Origin: Sphingobacteriales bacterium 44-15
Lineage (GTDB): Bacteria; Bacteroidota; Bacteroidia; Chitinophagales; Chitinophagaceae
Assembly (NCBI GenBank): GCA_001899685.1
Contig: MKWG01000037.1
Coordinates: forward strand, 1 to 63,947
Length of the DNA stretch: 63,947 nucleotides
Direction of reading: 5' to 3'
In this document: positions 44,467-52,542 of the stretch, one piece after another
Layout of the letters: every line of letters begins with the position of its first letter
Position numbering within the stretch: position 1 is the first letter of the stretch
Position numbers and translations under genes: made by a program
Notes under the pieces: model-generated
Database searches by the model: none
What the model saw: the letters and a program-made list of their open reading frames with translations, nothing else
What the model was told of the DNA's origin: nothing

Positions 44467-46950
44467 ATGGAAATTGTTACCGCGGAGGCTGATTTTCCGC
44501 CAGACAAAGCATTATTTGCAGAAATAATTATCCCGCTGGCATTGCCAAAGAACTACACCTGGCAGATACCTCCCCATTTCATCAATAAAGTAAAAGAAGG
44601 ATGCCGCGTTGAGGTAACGTTAAAACATAAGAAGTATGCAGGTATCATCAAAAAGTTCCTGCACAACAAACCCCAGGCTTTTGAACCAAAATTTATACTG
44701 AATGTTCTGGACGCGGAGCCCATCGTTTTTCCCTCCCAGCTCCGGCTATGGGAATGGATCGCCTCCTACTATATGTGCAGCGAAGGAGAGGTGATGACCG
44801 CTGCGCTGCCCTCTTATTTTAAGCTGAGCAGCGAAACCATCCTGACAGTGAATGAAGAATACGGCGATAATTTCTCCTTCCTTGACAATGAAGAATACCT
44901 GGTAGCAGAAGCGCTGCATCTAAAGAAACAACTAAAGCTCACAGAAGTACAGCAGATCCTGGATTCCTCCCATGTATACCCGGTGATAAAACGCTTAATT
45001 GACAAAAGGGTCTGCTTTGTATGGGAATCTTTAAAGGAACACTATGCACCGAAGTATGAGACTTTTATTACCCTTAACCCGCAATACTCCGGTGAAGATA
45101 AATTATCAGAGCTGGTAAATAACTGGAGCAGAGCGCCCAAACAGCTTGACATGCTGCTCAGCTACCTGCATTTACTAAAAACAAAAGGCGAGGTAAGCAG
45201 GACTGCTCTCCTCGAAAAATCAGGCGCCACGGACGCACAACTGAAAGGACTGATCGAAAAAAACATTTTAATACCTGATAAGCGCCGCATAGACAGGCTT
45301 CCCTCACTTCCTAAAAACATCCATATTGATTTCAGCTTATCTGCGGCCCAGCAGGAAGCATTTGAAAAGACCATTTCTTTTTTCACCGAAAAAAGAGTGT
45401 GCCTCTTACATGGCGTTACTTCCAGTGGCAAGACCCAGGTGTATATAAAATTAATAGAGCATTATTTAAACAAAGGAAAGCAGGTATTATACCTGTTGCC
45501 CGAAATAGCGCTCACCTCCCAGATCATCCGCAGGCTGCAAAAGCATTTCGGCGGACATATAGGAATATACCATAGCAAGTTCAATCAGAATGAAAGGATA
45601 GAAATATGGAATAAGATAAGGACGGGAGAGCTGAAGATCGTGCTGGGTGCAAGGTCTGCCTTATTCCTCCCATTCGAAAGCCTGGGGCTTATTATCACGG
45701 ATGAAGAACATGACAGTTCCTACAAGCAATATGACCCGGCGCCCAGGTATCATGCCCGCGACAGCGCTATATATTATGCAGGTTTACTGGATGCAAAAAT
45801 TTTGCTGGGCAGCGCATCACCTTCCGTAGAAAGCTATTTCAACGCCATTCACGGGAAATATGGTTTGGTGACATTGAGCGAAAGATTCGGCGAGGCCACG
45901 CTGCCGGGAATAGAGATCATAGATGTAAAGCAAATCATACAAAAGGAAAAATCCAAGGTCATGCTTTCACCCCAACTGAAAGCAGCCATAGAGGCATCCC
46001 TGGAAGCTAACAGGCAAAGTATACTCTTTCAAAACCGGCGAGGGTATTTTCCTTACCAGGTATGCGCGGCCTGCGGCTGGATACCGCAGTGCAAAAACTG
46101 TGATGTCAGCCTCACCTTTCACAAGCTCACCAATAAACTGGTTTGCCATTATTGCGGAACGGTCTACAGCATTGTGAATACCTGCGCCGTCTGCGGCAAT
46201 CACCAGTTCATTCAAAAAAATTTCGGCACGGAAAAAATTGAAGAGCATCTTGAAGAGATTTTTCCCAAAGCAAGGGTTGCAAGAATGGATATTGATGCCG
46301 TGAGAGGTAAGCATGCCCACGACAACCTGATCCAGCAGTTTGAGCAACGGAGAATTGATATCCTGGTAGGCACACAGATGGTTGTAAAAGGACTGGATTT
46401 TGAGCACGTCAACCTGGTGGGTATACTTGATGCCGACAGCCTGTTAAACTTTGTTGATTTCCGGGTGAATGAACGGGCATTCCAGCTCATGGAGCAGGTG
46501 AGCGGGCGCGCCGGCAGGAAATCCGAAAAAGGAAGAGTACTTATCCAGGTGTCGAATACACGGCACCCGGTATTGCAGTTTGTACAGCAACATAATTACA
46601 AAGCCTTTTTTGAATTTGAGATCGAAGGGCGGGAACGGTTTTTCTACCCGCCTTTTTCGAGGCTGATACTTTTAAGCTTTCGCCATAAGCAGAAAGAGAC
46701 TGCTACCAATGCCGCCATGCAGTTTGCTTCGCTGCTGCACGGCAGCCTGGGAAAATATATCATAGGACCCACCGAGCCGGTCATCAGCAGGATCAGGAAC
46801 CAGTTTCGCATGGAGCTGCTGCTGAAGCTACCCAAGGATTCAGCATTTATTAACCGTGCCAAATCGCTTATCCGGCAACAGATCGCTGTCCTGCAACAGC
46901 AGAAGGCTTTCCGCCCGGTAGTAATCATCCTGGATGTTGACCCGGCGTAA
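44467..46950 (+). CDS. priA: primosomal replication restart helicase PriA
   Basis: 827 residues. It restarts stalled forks by helicase activity and DnaB loading. N-terminal 3' DNA-binding domain (FAEIIIPLALPKNYTW), Walker A GVTSSGKT (316-323), DEEH (412-415), Zn-binding cysteines CAACGWIPQCKNCDVSL, VCHYCGTVY and CAVCG, and C-terminal helicase lobe (GTQMVVKGLDFEHVNLVGI, SGRAGRKSEKG). Starts directly at the -7 element of its promoter. Confidence 0.96.
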   Translation: MEIVTAEADFPPDKALFAEIIIPLALPKNYTWQIPPHFINKVKEGCRVEVTLKHKKYAGIIKKFLHNKPQAFEPKFILNVLDAEPIVFPSQLRLWEWIASYYMCSEGEVMTAALPSYFKLSSETILTVNEEYGDNFSFLDNEEYLVAEALHLKKQLKLTEVQQILDSSHVYPVIKRLIDKRVCFVWESLKEHYAPKYETFITLNPQYSGEDKLSELVNNWSRAPKQLDMLLSYLHLLKTKGEVSRTALLEKSGATDAQLKGLIEKNILIPDKRRIDRLPSLPKNIHIDFSLSAAQQEAFEKTISFFTEKRVCLLHGVTSSGKTQVYIKLIEHYLNKGKQVLYLLPEIALTSQIIRRLQKHFGGHIGIYHSKFNQNERIEIWNKIRTGELKIVLGARSALFLPFESLGLIITDEEHDSSYKQYDPAPRYHARDSAIYYAGLLDAKILLGSASPSVESYFNAIHGKYGLVTLSERFGEATLPGIEIIDVKQIIQKEKSKVMLSPQLKAAIEASLEANRQSILFQNRRGYFPYQVCAACGWIPQCKNCDVSLTFHKLTNKLVCHYCGTVYSIVNTCAVCGNHQFIQKNFGTEKIEEHLEEIFPKARVARMDIDAVRGKHAHDNLIQQFEQRRIDILVGTQMVVKGLDFEHVNLVGILDADSLLNFVDFRVNERAFQLMEQVSGRAGRKSEKGRVLIQVSNTRHPVLQFVQQHNYKAFFEFEIEGRERFFYPPFSRLILLSFRHKQKETATNAAMQFASLLHGSLGKYIIGPTEPVISRIRNQFRMELLLKLPKDSAFINRAKSLIRQQIAVLQQQKAFRPVVIILDVDPA

Positions 46951-47339
46951 ACCGGAAGAAAGGAGTAAGGTATAGGGTTGTGAGAGATATGTACTTAGCA
47001 GCAGTGCTACTATTGGGCTTTGGTTGTGTCACTCTCTTGTACTGCAGCAATGCTATTCAACGATGAACAAAGCACCGAGATATACATCAGAAGTGCCTGA
47101 AGCTCATAGCCCGGACCACTACCTGGCTTTATGTGTAGTATGGGCCCCGGTGCGGAACACATACTTCGATCACAGTATTACGCCGGGTCCTGCCAGCCTA
47201 TCCTATATTGGAGTAATGCAGAGACTCAGCTGGGAAAAAGGATTATTTGTCAATGATCGTTATTCGTGTATCCATGATTGTTACATTTTTAGTGCAACTA
47301 ATAATTGTGTTGCTGGTTTTCATTCACGCAGTAGTTGAA
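46951..47339. other. intergenic region with only a doubtful open frame
   Basis: 389 bases between priA and the ferredoxin gene. One open frame of 104 codons on the plus strand (47024-47338) lacks a domain, a promoter or typical codon use and reads directly through the end of the ferredoxin gene on the other strand, so I do not treat it as a gene. AGCA-GCAG-TGCT hairpins of short stem are present. Otherwise nothing clear. Confidence 0.4.
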
Positions 47340-47678
47340 TCAAAGCAGGTCATCCGGGATATTGATGACGGCTCCGTTTAAGGCATCGTTGATAAATATC
47401 TGGCAGGATAGCCTGGCGTTTTGCCCTACCCTGCCTTTCTTTGCGATGGTTGACTGCTCATTCCGCTCGTGGGTTAACAATCCGCCACCGGGTGCCGTTA
47501 CTTCCACCAGGCAGGTGGCGCACCTGCCCTGCCCGCCGCATTGCCCGAAATCCTCCATATAAATTTTATCATTCAACAGCACCATCAGGTTCCGGTATTC
47601 ATTTTCATAGGTTTGCACCGTATATTCTTCTCCAAACCCGGTCACAGTAAACGAAATAACCTTTCTTTCTCCATTCAT
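47340..47678 (-). CDS. 2Fe-2S ferredoxin
   Basis: 112 residues. Plant-type [2Fe-2S] ligands C47, C53, C56 and C92 are in EDFGQCGGQGRCATCLVEV and ARLSCQIF. It probably passes electrons to a soluble oxidoreductase; no partner is adjacent. An 18-codon open frame (47692-47748) lies 13 bases upstream in the same direction. Confidence 0.92.
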   Translation of the reverse strand: MNGERKVISFTVTGFGEEYTVQTYENEYRNLMVLLNDKIYMEDFGQCGGQGRCATCLVEVTAPGGGLLTHERNEQSTIAKKGRVGQNARLSCQIFINDALNGAVINIPDDLL

Positions 47679-47691
47679 TATATTATTCTAT

Positions 47692-47748
47692 TTACACAAG
47701 CTCATATTCCTCTTCGGATAATGCCATCTTTCCAAATATATCTTTCAT
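47692..47748 (-). CDS. 18-residue small open frame upstream of ferredoxin
   Basis: Reads MKDIFGKMALSEEEYELV and stops 13 bases before the ferredoxin ATG. It lies downstream of a perfect TAnnTTTG element (47785-47792, minus strand). It could be a leader peptide or the end of an older gene. Only position supports it. Confidence 0.3.
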   Translation of the reverse strand: MKDIFGKMALSEEEYELV

Positions 47749-47784
47749 CGCTGCTTCCTTCTCTATGCCTCACTGACACTGATG

Positions 47785-47792
47785 CAAAGTTA
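47785..47792 (-). promoter_or_regulatory. -7 element of the ferredoxin transcript
   Basis: TAACTTTG read on the minus strand. Start would be near 47778, upstream of the small open frame and the ferredoxin gene; the -33 region is weak. Confidence 0.4.
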
Positions 47793-47811
47793 ATAAAAGC
47801 ATGTGCCGGAT

Positions 47812-48101
47812 TTAATGACTAATGATTATTGAAATATCGCTTGCCCGTATCTCCCGGATACGTTCCAAAGTTCATCAAAGCAATCGTTGCTAAAGCGTTT
47901 GCCTTGTTTAAGCCTTTCATCGTCCTATACAAAGCCCTTGATAATGAACTCTCTAAGAGTTTTGATAGCCTCAATTCGAAACTGGGTAGCCTGAAAACTG
48001 TTTACCCAGTAGCCAACGGCTATAATGGAATCAAGACTATAGAAATCCAATGTCCGGTTCACTTCCCTATTACCATGCTGTGATGGGGTGTTATCTTCCA
48101 T
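47812..48101 (-). pseudogene. remnant of RhuM-family protein gene
   Basis: Reading the minus strand gives NREVNRTLDFYSLDSIIAVGY, then WVNSFQATQFRIEAIKTLRE, FIIKGFV, a TAG, then DDERLKQGKRFSNDCFDEL, and after a 1-base shift LERIREIRAS. This is the middle of RhuM (virulence) family proteins, whose intact form reads GYRVNS...TQFRIWATKTLREFIIKGFVLDDERLKQG. The N- and C-terminal parts are missing; one nonsense codon (TTG to TAG is the simplest origin) and one indel break it. It directly follows a methyltransferase remnant, as in restriction islands. Confidence 0.75.
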
Positions 48102-48113
48102 TTCAATGCTCTT

Positions 48114-48395
48114 TTAGTAAGTCTTGATTTGGGGATTTTGCTGATTGTCTACTATGGACAATTGTTTGCCTGTTTTTTGTGCGAGAATTTCTTTGCCTAA
48201 AATTCTTTTTCTACCACTTCTTCAACACGGGCAGGTTTTCACGGAGTTGTTCTTCTGCATCTTCCAGCTTGTCTTCCTATACCAGTCCGTACTTCTTTTT
48301 GGTGTTTACCAGGTTATATTAATCAGGTAGGCCCGTTCATCATCAGAAATGCCCTGCGGTTGTTTCAGTTTGTGCATAAGGTCAGTTTTCTTCAT
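48114..48395 (-). pseudogene. remnant of site-specific DNA methyltransferase N-terminus
   Basis: ATG at 48395 gives MKKTDLMHKLKQPQGISDDE, then RAYLIN; after a shift, LVNTKKKYGLV, a TAG in place of Trp, EDKLEDAEEQLRENLPVLK, and after further shifts VVEKRILGKEILAQKTGKQ. The first 60 residues match the N-terminus of type-III-like adenine methyltransferases of Bacteroidota (…NTKKKYGLVWEDKPEDVEEQLRENLPVL…). All catalytic motifs are missing. The ATG lies 3 bases after the stop of the GmrSD-like gene, so it was the next gene of that operon. Confidence 0.7.
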
Positions 48396-48398
48396 AAG

Positions 48399-50255
48399 TT
48401 AATTCCAGATTATTTGTACTATTTGAGCTAATAGTCTGTGTCTTTCTTCCAATTCAGACGGGCCAAAGCTATCCATTGCTCTAATTGTCAAATTATGCCT
48501 GTATATTAAAGATTGCAAATCGAGATTAGAATGGTAAGTGTCTTTATGAAGAGTGGCATTCCAATACAGGCTTTGAGCGTAGGTTTTCAGCTTATCGGCG
48601 TATGGCTCATTGCCGCTGCTCTGGTTGGCGTTTCCCCTGAGCAATAACAGTCCACCTAAACGGTTCCGCTCCCTTTCAAACACTTCTTCATCATTATTAA
48701 ATGCAGCCAGGTTTTCATCATTGTGTGCCAGTATATGTTCTACATGGTGCCCATTTACGTTGCCGCTATTGCGTACCAGGTTGTCAAAGCTCTGCTGCAT
48801 TTCGCCGCCGGTTTCTCTGGCAATAAAATGTTCTATCCTTGAAAAGAAGTAGCGGCTAAACCGAGTGGGTAAATCATTGTATCCTACATCTTTAAAGTAA
48901 TTATAGCCGAAAGATTCAGTAATAGTTACGTTTTTAATTTCTCCAATTGCAGTCAATAAATGTTTTTCAAAAATACCTGCTATCTCGGAAGCTTCTTTCG
49001 CTCTAATTTCATTGCTTATGGAATAGGTGAGATCGGCCAGCAGGTTATTGGGGTAGGCTTTTTGCAATTGAAGCAATACAAACATCTTGTCGTATTGATA
49101 AGAAATGATCTTTATTTTTTCATCTTCATCGGGATCGTTTAACTTACAAGCACTTAAAATCAAAAGATAGTGGCCGGTTAATTCATTAAGCTGGTTAAAA
49201 TATAAGAACGGATAGTCTTTGTTATGTGCGGAACGCAATGTTCTTATACGGCTATATAAGTTCGTATAATAGATAAAATCGTTTTGTAAAAATTTCTTTG
49301 TGTTGGCTGCATTTCTGTTTAGTCTAAAATATTCTTCCACTTCGCCAACAAAAAGAATGCGATGATAGTTCCTAAAAGTATATTTTTCAGCTGCACTTCT
49401 TGTGGCAACGATCTTTGAGCGGATAAACGTTTCGAAAAAGTTGTCGATTTCATCATTATCTGAGCCGGTATTGGCTACCCCAACCATGCTTATTTGCTTT
49501 TCCCAGATTTCATTGAGTTTAAGCAATTCCAGTTCCTGTTTATCTACCTGCCCCAACAGCTTACCTTTTAGGATTTCATGTGGTTTTAACCTCACCCCCC
49601 GGTCGTTTATTACTTCAAAAACCATTGGTACATCGGTTTGCATTACTTCGAGCTTTACAACTTCAAGGTTGTGAAGCATGTAATATATAAAAGTATCAAA
49701 CTGGTGCAGTGTTTTTAATTCATGTTCCAGCCACGCTTTTATAAACTTTGTATTCTCCGCCATGTTTTTAGCTGTAATGCCGGATTTAACCGGTATATCA
49801 GAAACGGGTAAGCCTTTGAGCAATCCCTCCATAGTAGGCAAATGGTTTTGATGTTGCAGCCAAAAGTTTTTCTTGGCACCGGATGTGCCGTAAATTCTAT
49901 CCTTTATCCAGTCGGTCAATTGGCTATTCAAGCTTTTACCAAGGTGGTATAACTGAATAAGAATAAGCGTAATGGTAGTAAAACGTTGCTGTCCGTCAAC
50001 GAGAAAAACTTTTCCACTGATGGTATTGGTAACATAAGTATTCAGAAAGTAGAAACCAATGCGGTCGCTTGCCAATTCAGGATCCAGTGAAGGGTCAATT
50101 TTTTGATAATCCTGGTTGAACTTATAGAAAATATCATCCAACAGCCTTTCTACTGGTTCTTTAGTCCATTTATACTGGCGTTGGTAGAAGTCAATATAAT
50201 AAGTGGTGGATGAAAATACAGATTCAATGTTTTGAGGAATAGGTGTGATTGCCAT
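48399..50255 (-). CDS. GmrSD-like type IV restriction protein (DUF262 + DUF1524 HNH)
   Basis: 618 residues. N-terminal DUF262 domain with YQRQYKW (24-30) and the nucleotide-binding DGQQR motif (87-91, VFLVDGQQRFTTITL), and a C-terminal DUF1524 HNH-like nuclease motif HVEHILAHN. GmrSD proteins cleave DNA carrying modified (glucosylated hydroxymethyl) cytosine and act against phage; single-chain fusions are common. The reading frame is intact although its downstream neighbours are decayed. ATG at 50255 is 12 bases after the rmuC-like stop. Confidence 0.87.
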   Translation of the reverse strand: MAITPIPQNIESVFSSTTYYIDFYQRQYKWTKEPVERLLDDIFYKFNQDYQKIDPSLDPELASDRIGFYFLNTYVTNTISGKVFLVDGQQRFTTITLILIQLYHLGKSLNSQLTDWIKDRIYGTSGAKKNFWLQHQNHLPTMEGLLKGLPVSDIPVKSGITAKNMAENTKFIKAWLEHELKTLHQFDTFIYYMLHNLEVVKLEVMQTDVPMVFEVINDRGVRLKPHEILKGKLLGQVDKQELELLKLNEIWEKQISMVGVANTGSDNDEIDNFFETFIRSKIVATRSAAEKYTFRNYHRILFVGEVEEYFRLNRNAANTKKFLQNDFIYYTNLYSRIRTLRSAHNKDYPFLYFNQLNELTGHYLLILSACKLNDPDEDEKIKIISYQYDKMFVLLQLQKAYPNNLLADLTYSISNEIRAKEASEIAGIFEKHLLTAIGEIKNVTITESFGYNYFKDVGYNDLPTRFSRYFFSRIEHFIARETGGEMQQSFDNLVRNSGNVNGHHVEHILAHNDENLAAFNNDEEVFERERNRLGGLLLLRGNANQSSGNEPYADKLKTYAQSLYWNATLHKDTYHSNLDLQSLIYRHNLTIRAMDSFGPSELEERHRLLAQIVQIIWN

Positions 50256-50267
50256 TTTACAGTTCGT

Positions 50268-51809
50268 TTAATTATTATCTTCCAGTGTTTCAGTATCCAA
50301 TATTTCGGGTAATATTTTATTTGTTTCCACTGCGGGCAGCGACTCTACATTTTTCAGTTTGCGCTGTATGGCCCTAGTTCGGGTGCCCACTACATCATCT
50401 AACTGTCCAAGGCCGGTTTGAATATTTTTCTGCGCTTTTTCCAGTAAGCCACCAAAGCTTTCAAATTCCTTTTTTACGTCGCCCAGTACTTTCCATACTT
50501 CGCTGCTGCGCTTTTGCAGGGCCAATGTGCGGAATCCCATTTGCAGGCTATTTAAAATAGCCATCAAAGTGGTGGGACCGGCCACGGTAATTTTGTATTC
50601 GTCCCTTAGCTGGTCAACCAGGGCGGTACGCCTGATCACTTCTGCATAAATACCTTCAAAGGGTAAAAACAATATGGCAAAATCGGTGGTGTTGGGCGGA
50701 TCAATGTATTTATCCCGTATGTCCTTGGCCATTTTGCGGATTGTGACTTCAAGATTTTTTGTGGCCGTCTCAATATCATCAGGCACGGCATTTTCATAAG
50801 CGGCTATCAAATGCTCATAAGTATCTTTTGGAAATTTGGCATCTATAGGCAGATACACGGTGGCGCTTTCATCTTCGCTTCGGCCAGGCAGCTTGATGGC
50901 AAACTCTACGGATTCACTGCTACCTTTCTTGGTGCGTACATTAGCCTCATATTGATTGGGCGCCAGTATTTGTTCCAGCAGCATAGCTAACTGTACTTCG
51001 CCTACTCCACCCCTTAGTTTTACATTGCTCAATACCTTTTTCAGTCCACCCACATCAGATGCAATAGTTTGCATTTCGCCAAGGCCTTTCTGTACTTCTA
51101 TTAACTGCTTGCCTACAGTTTCAAAGCTCTGACCAAGCCGTTCGCTGAGTGTTTTCTCCAATTTTTCCTCTACAGTGGCCCTGATGATGTCTAATTTAGT
51201 TTCGGTGCTTTTTACCAGATCATTTTGTTTGGTTTCTAGCAGCTGGAATTTTTCTTTTTGCAGGTCGTTAAATGATTTTACATTTTTTTCAAAAGCCTCC
51301 TGAAAACCTTTGAAAGCATTTACCAGTGCTTCTCGCATTAAGTTGTTATCAGCTTTTGCTTGTTCGTTCAACGCTTTTAGGTTTTCCTCTACCTTTTTTT
51401 CAATTTTCTCCAGTTGCGTAGTATTTCCATCTGTAAATGCTTTAAAACTTTTCTCGTTCTTTTCTATGAGTGCTGATACCTTCTGTTCCAATGTTTGATT
51501 CAGCTTATCCAATGCCTTATTGTTTTGCTCCGTCATTGTTTTAACGGCAGTCATAATTTCTGTTCTAAAATCACCAATGGCCTTATTGAGTTCTTCTCGG
51601 TTGGTTTTTGCATTCGCCGTGTTTTCTTCTCTGTTGATTCGGAAATCATCTTTCAGGTTGGTTTCAATCTTGGTTAAGTTTGATTGTAATTCACCAACTT
51701 TTACTTGCAATTGCGGTAACTCATCATTCTCTTTATTGTGAAATACAATGATTATTATAATTGCTAGAAGCAGCAATACAGCAATGATTATTAAAAGGGT
51801 TAGTTCCAT
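50268..51809 (-). CDS. rmuC: RmuC-family DNA recombination protein
   Basis: 513 residues. N-terminal membrane helix (LTLLIIIAVLLLLAIIIIIVF), a long coiled coil (about 30-250) and the RmuC nuclease-like domain (about 260-460: GGVGEVQLAMLLEQILAPNQYEANV, YLPIDAKFPKDTYEHL, FAILFLPFEGIYAEV). RmuC limits inversions between inverted repeats in E. coli and is a predicted PD-(D/E)xK nuclease. Here it is inside a restriction operon: its start codon overlaps the last base of the regulator gene upstream (TAATG). Confidence 0.9.
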   Translation of the reverse strand: MELTLLIIIAVLLLLAIIIIIVFHNKENDELPQLQVKVGELQSNLTKIETNLKDDFRINREENTANAKTNREELNKAIGDFRTEIMTAVKTMTEQNNKALDKLNQTLEQKVSALIEKNEKSFKAFTDGNTTQLEKIEKKVEENLKALNEQAKADNNLMREALVNAFKGFQEAFEKNVKSFNDLQKEKFQLLETKQNDLVKSTETKLDIIRATVEEKLEKTLSERLGQSFETVGKQLIEVQKGLGEMQTIASDVGGLKKVLSNVKLRGGVGEVQLAMLLEQILAPNQYEANVRTKKGSSESVEFAIKLPGRSEDESATVYLPIDAKFPKDTYEHLIAAYENAVPDDIETATKNLEVTIRKMAKDIRDKYIDPPNTTDFAILFLPFEGIYAEVIRRTALVDQLRDEYKITVAGPTTLMAILNSLQMGFRTLALQKRSSEVWKVLGDVKKEFESFGGLLEKAQKNIQTGLGQLDDVVGTRTRAIQRKLKNVESLPAVETNKILPEILDTETLEDNN

Positions 51810-52114
51810 TATTTCTTTTTGCTCTTTTTAAATTTGATTTTTTCTTCCTTTACCTGAATGGCTTCATTGGCGAGCTTCTCATCTTTTATCATTGCATGTA
51901 TTTGGTCGGCCATCCAAAGGATCAGCAATTCATCCTCATCGGCTTTGAGAATATGGGCAATGGTGGGTATTTGCTCCCGTTTGAGTCGCCGCAATTCTTT
52001 CTCTATTTTACTCAACTGAGCTGTGTCCATTTCAAGCAATGGAGCTACCTGCCGCAAGTACAAATGTTGCTACTCTCTGAGTGCCCGTATTTTCTTACCA
52101 AATTGGCTTTCCAT
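51809..52114 (-). pseudogene. HTH (XRE-type) regulator with in-frame nonsense codon
   Basis: The complete frame starts at ATG 52114 and reads MESQFGKKIRALRE, a TAG (52070-52072), then QHLYLRQVAPLLEMDTAQLS. The stop replaces what is normally a Gln or similar residue in this control-protein family. Without it the gene has 101 codons and a clear helix-turn-helix. Reinitiation at TTG 52063 could still make an 84-residue protein lacking the first helix. It is the first gene of the operon with rmuC and the GmrSD-like gene. Confidence 0.75.
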
Positions 52115-52542
52115 CGTCTTAGTGTTGACTTGTCAAATATTGGCAAACATAAATAAATAAAAGACAGGATGCACCGGCTTATTTTGCAGCATTGCAAAGT
52201 TTGCAAAGCGTGCAACGACCCCCTGAAAGCTGAAACTGCTTGCCGGTTTCAACAGCCTGATGGCGGGCAAACTCTGTTGGCAACGTCTCAAAGAATTTGC
52301 ATTTACTATCGCCTGTTTTGAAGTATAACAGTAGTCTTGACAGTAAAACGATTACCGCAGTGCTGACAAGTTTTTTGAAGGTGAATATTACTGCTCATTT
52401 TGTTGCCTGCTGTTGCTCCATATTGCAGCTTATAGCTGTATGTTGCATGTTTTCTCCCGACTGTTGCCTGATTTATGGACAACAAATAAAAGAAGGATAA
52501 ATCCTATGAAAAACAAGATTTTAGTAAACAAAAGAAAGATAA
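52115..52542. other. 428-bp region between the island and mnmE
   Basis: No coding frame is convincing: short plus-strand frames here run into the 3' end of mnmE on the other strand. It has TTGCAAAG and GTTGCC steps, no inverted repeat of note and no integrase. It is the likely site where the foreign operon joins the chromosome. Confidence 0.4.

Noticed and set aside
47024-47338. 104-codon plus-strand frame after priA
   Set aside because: No domain, no signal, ends in the ferredoxin gene on the other strand, no -7 element in front.
47924-47933. CCTATACAAA as attachment-site copy matching the mnmE end at 52550-52559
   Set aside because: Only 10 bases match and it lies within RhuM coding remnants, so chance is likely.
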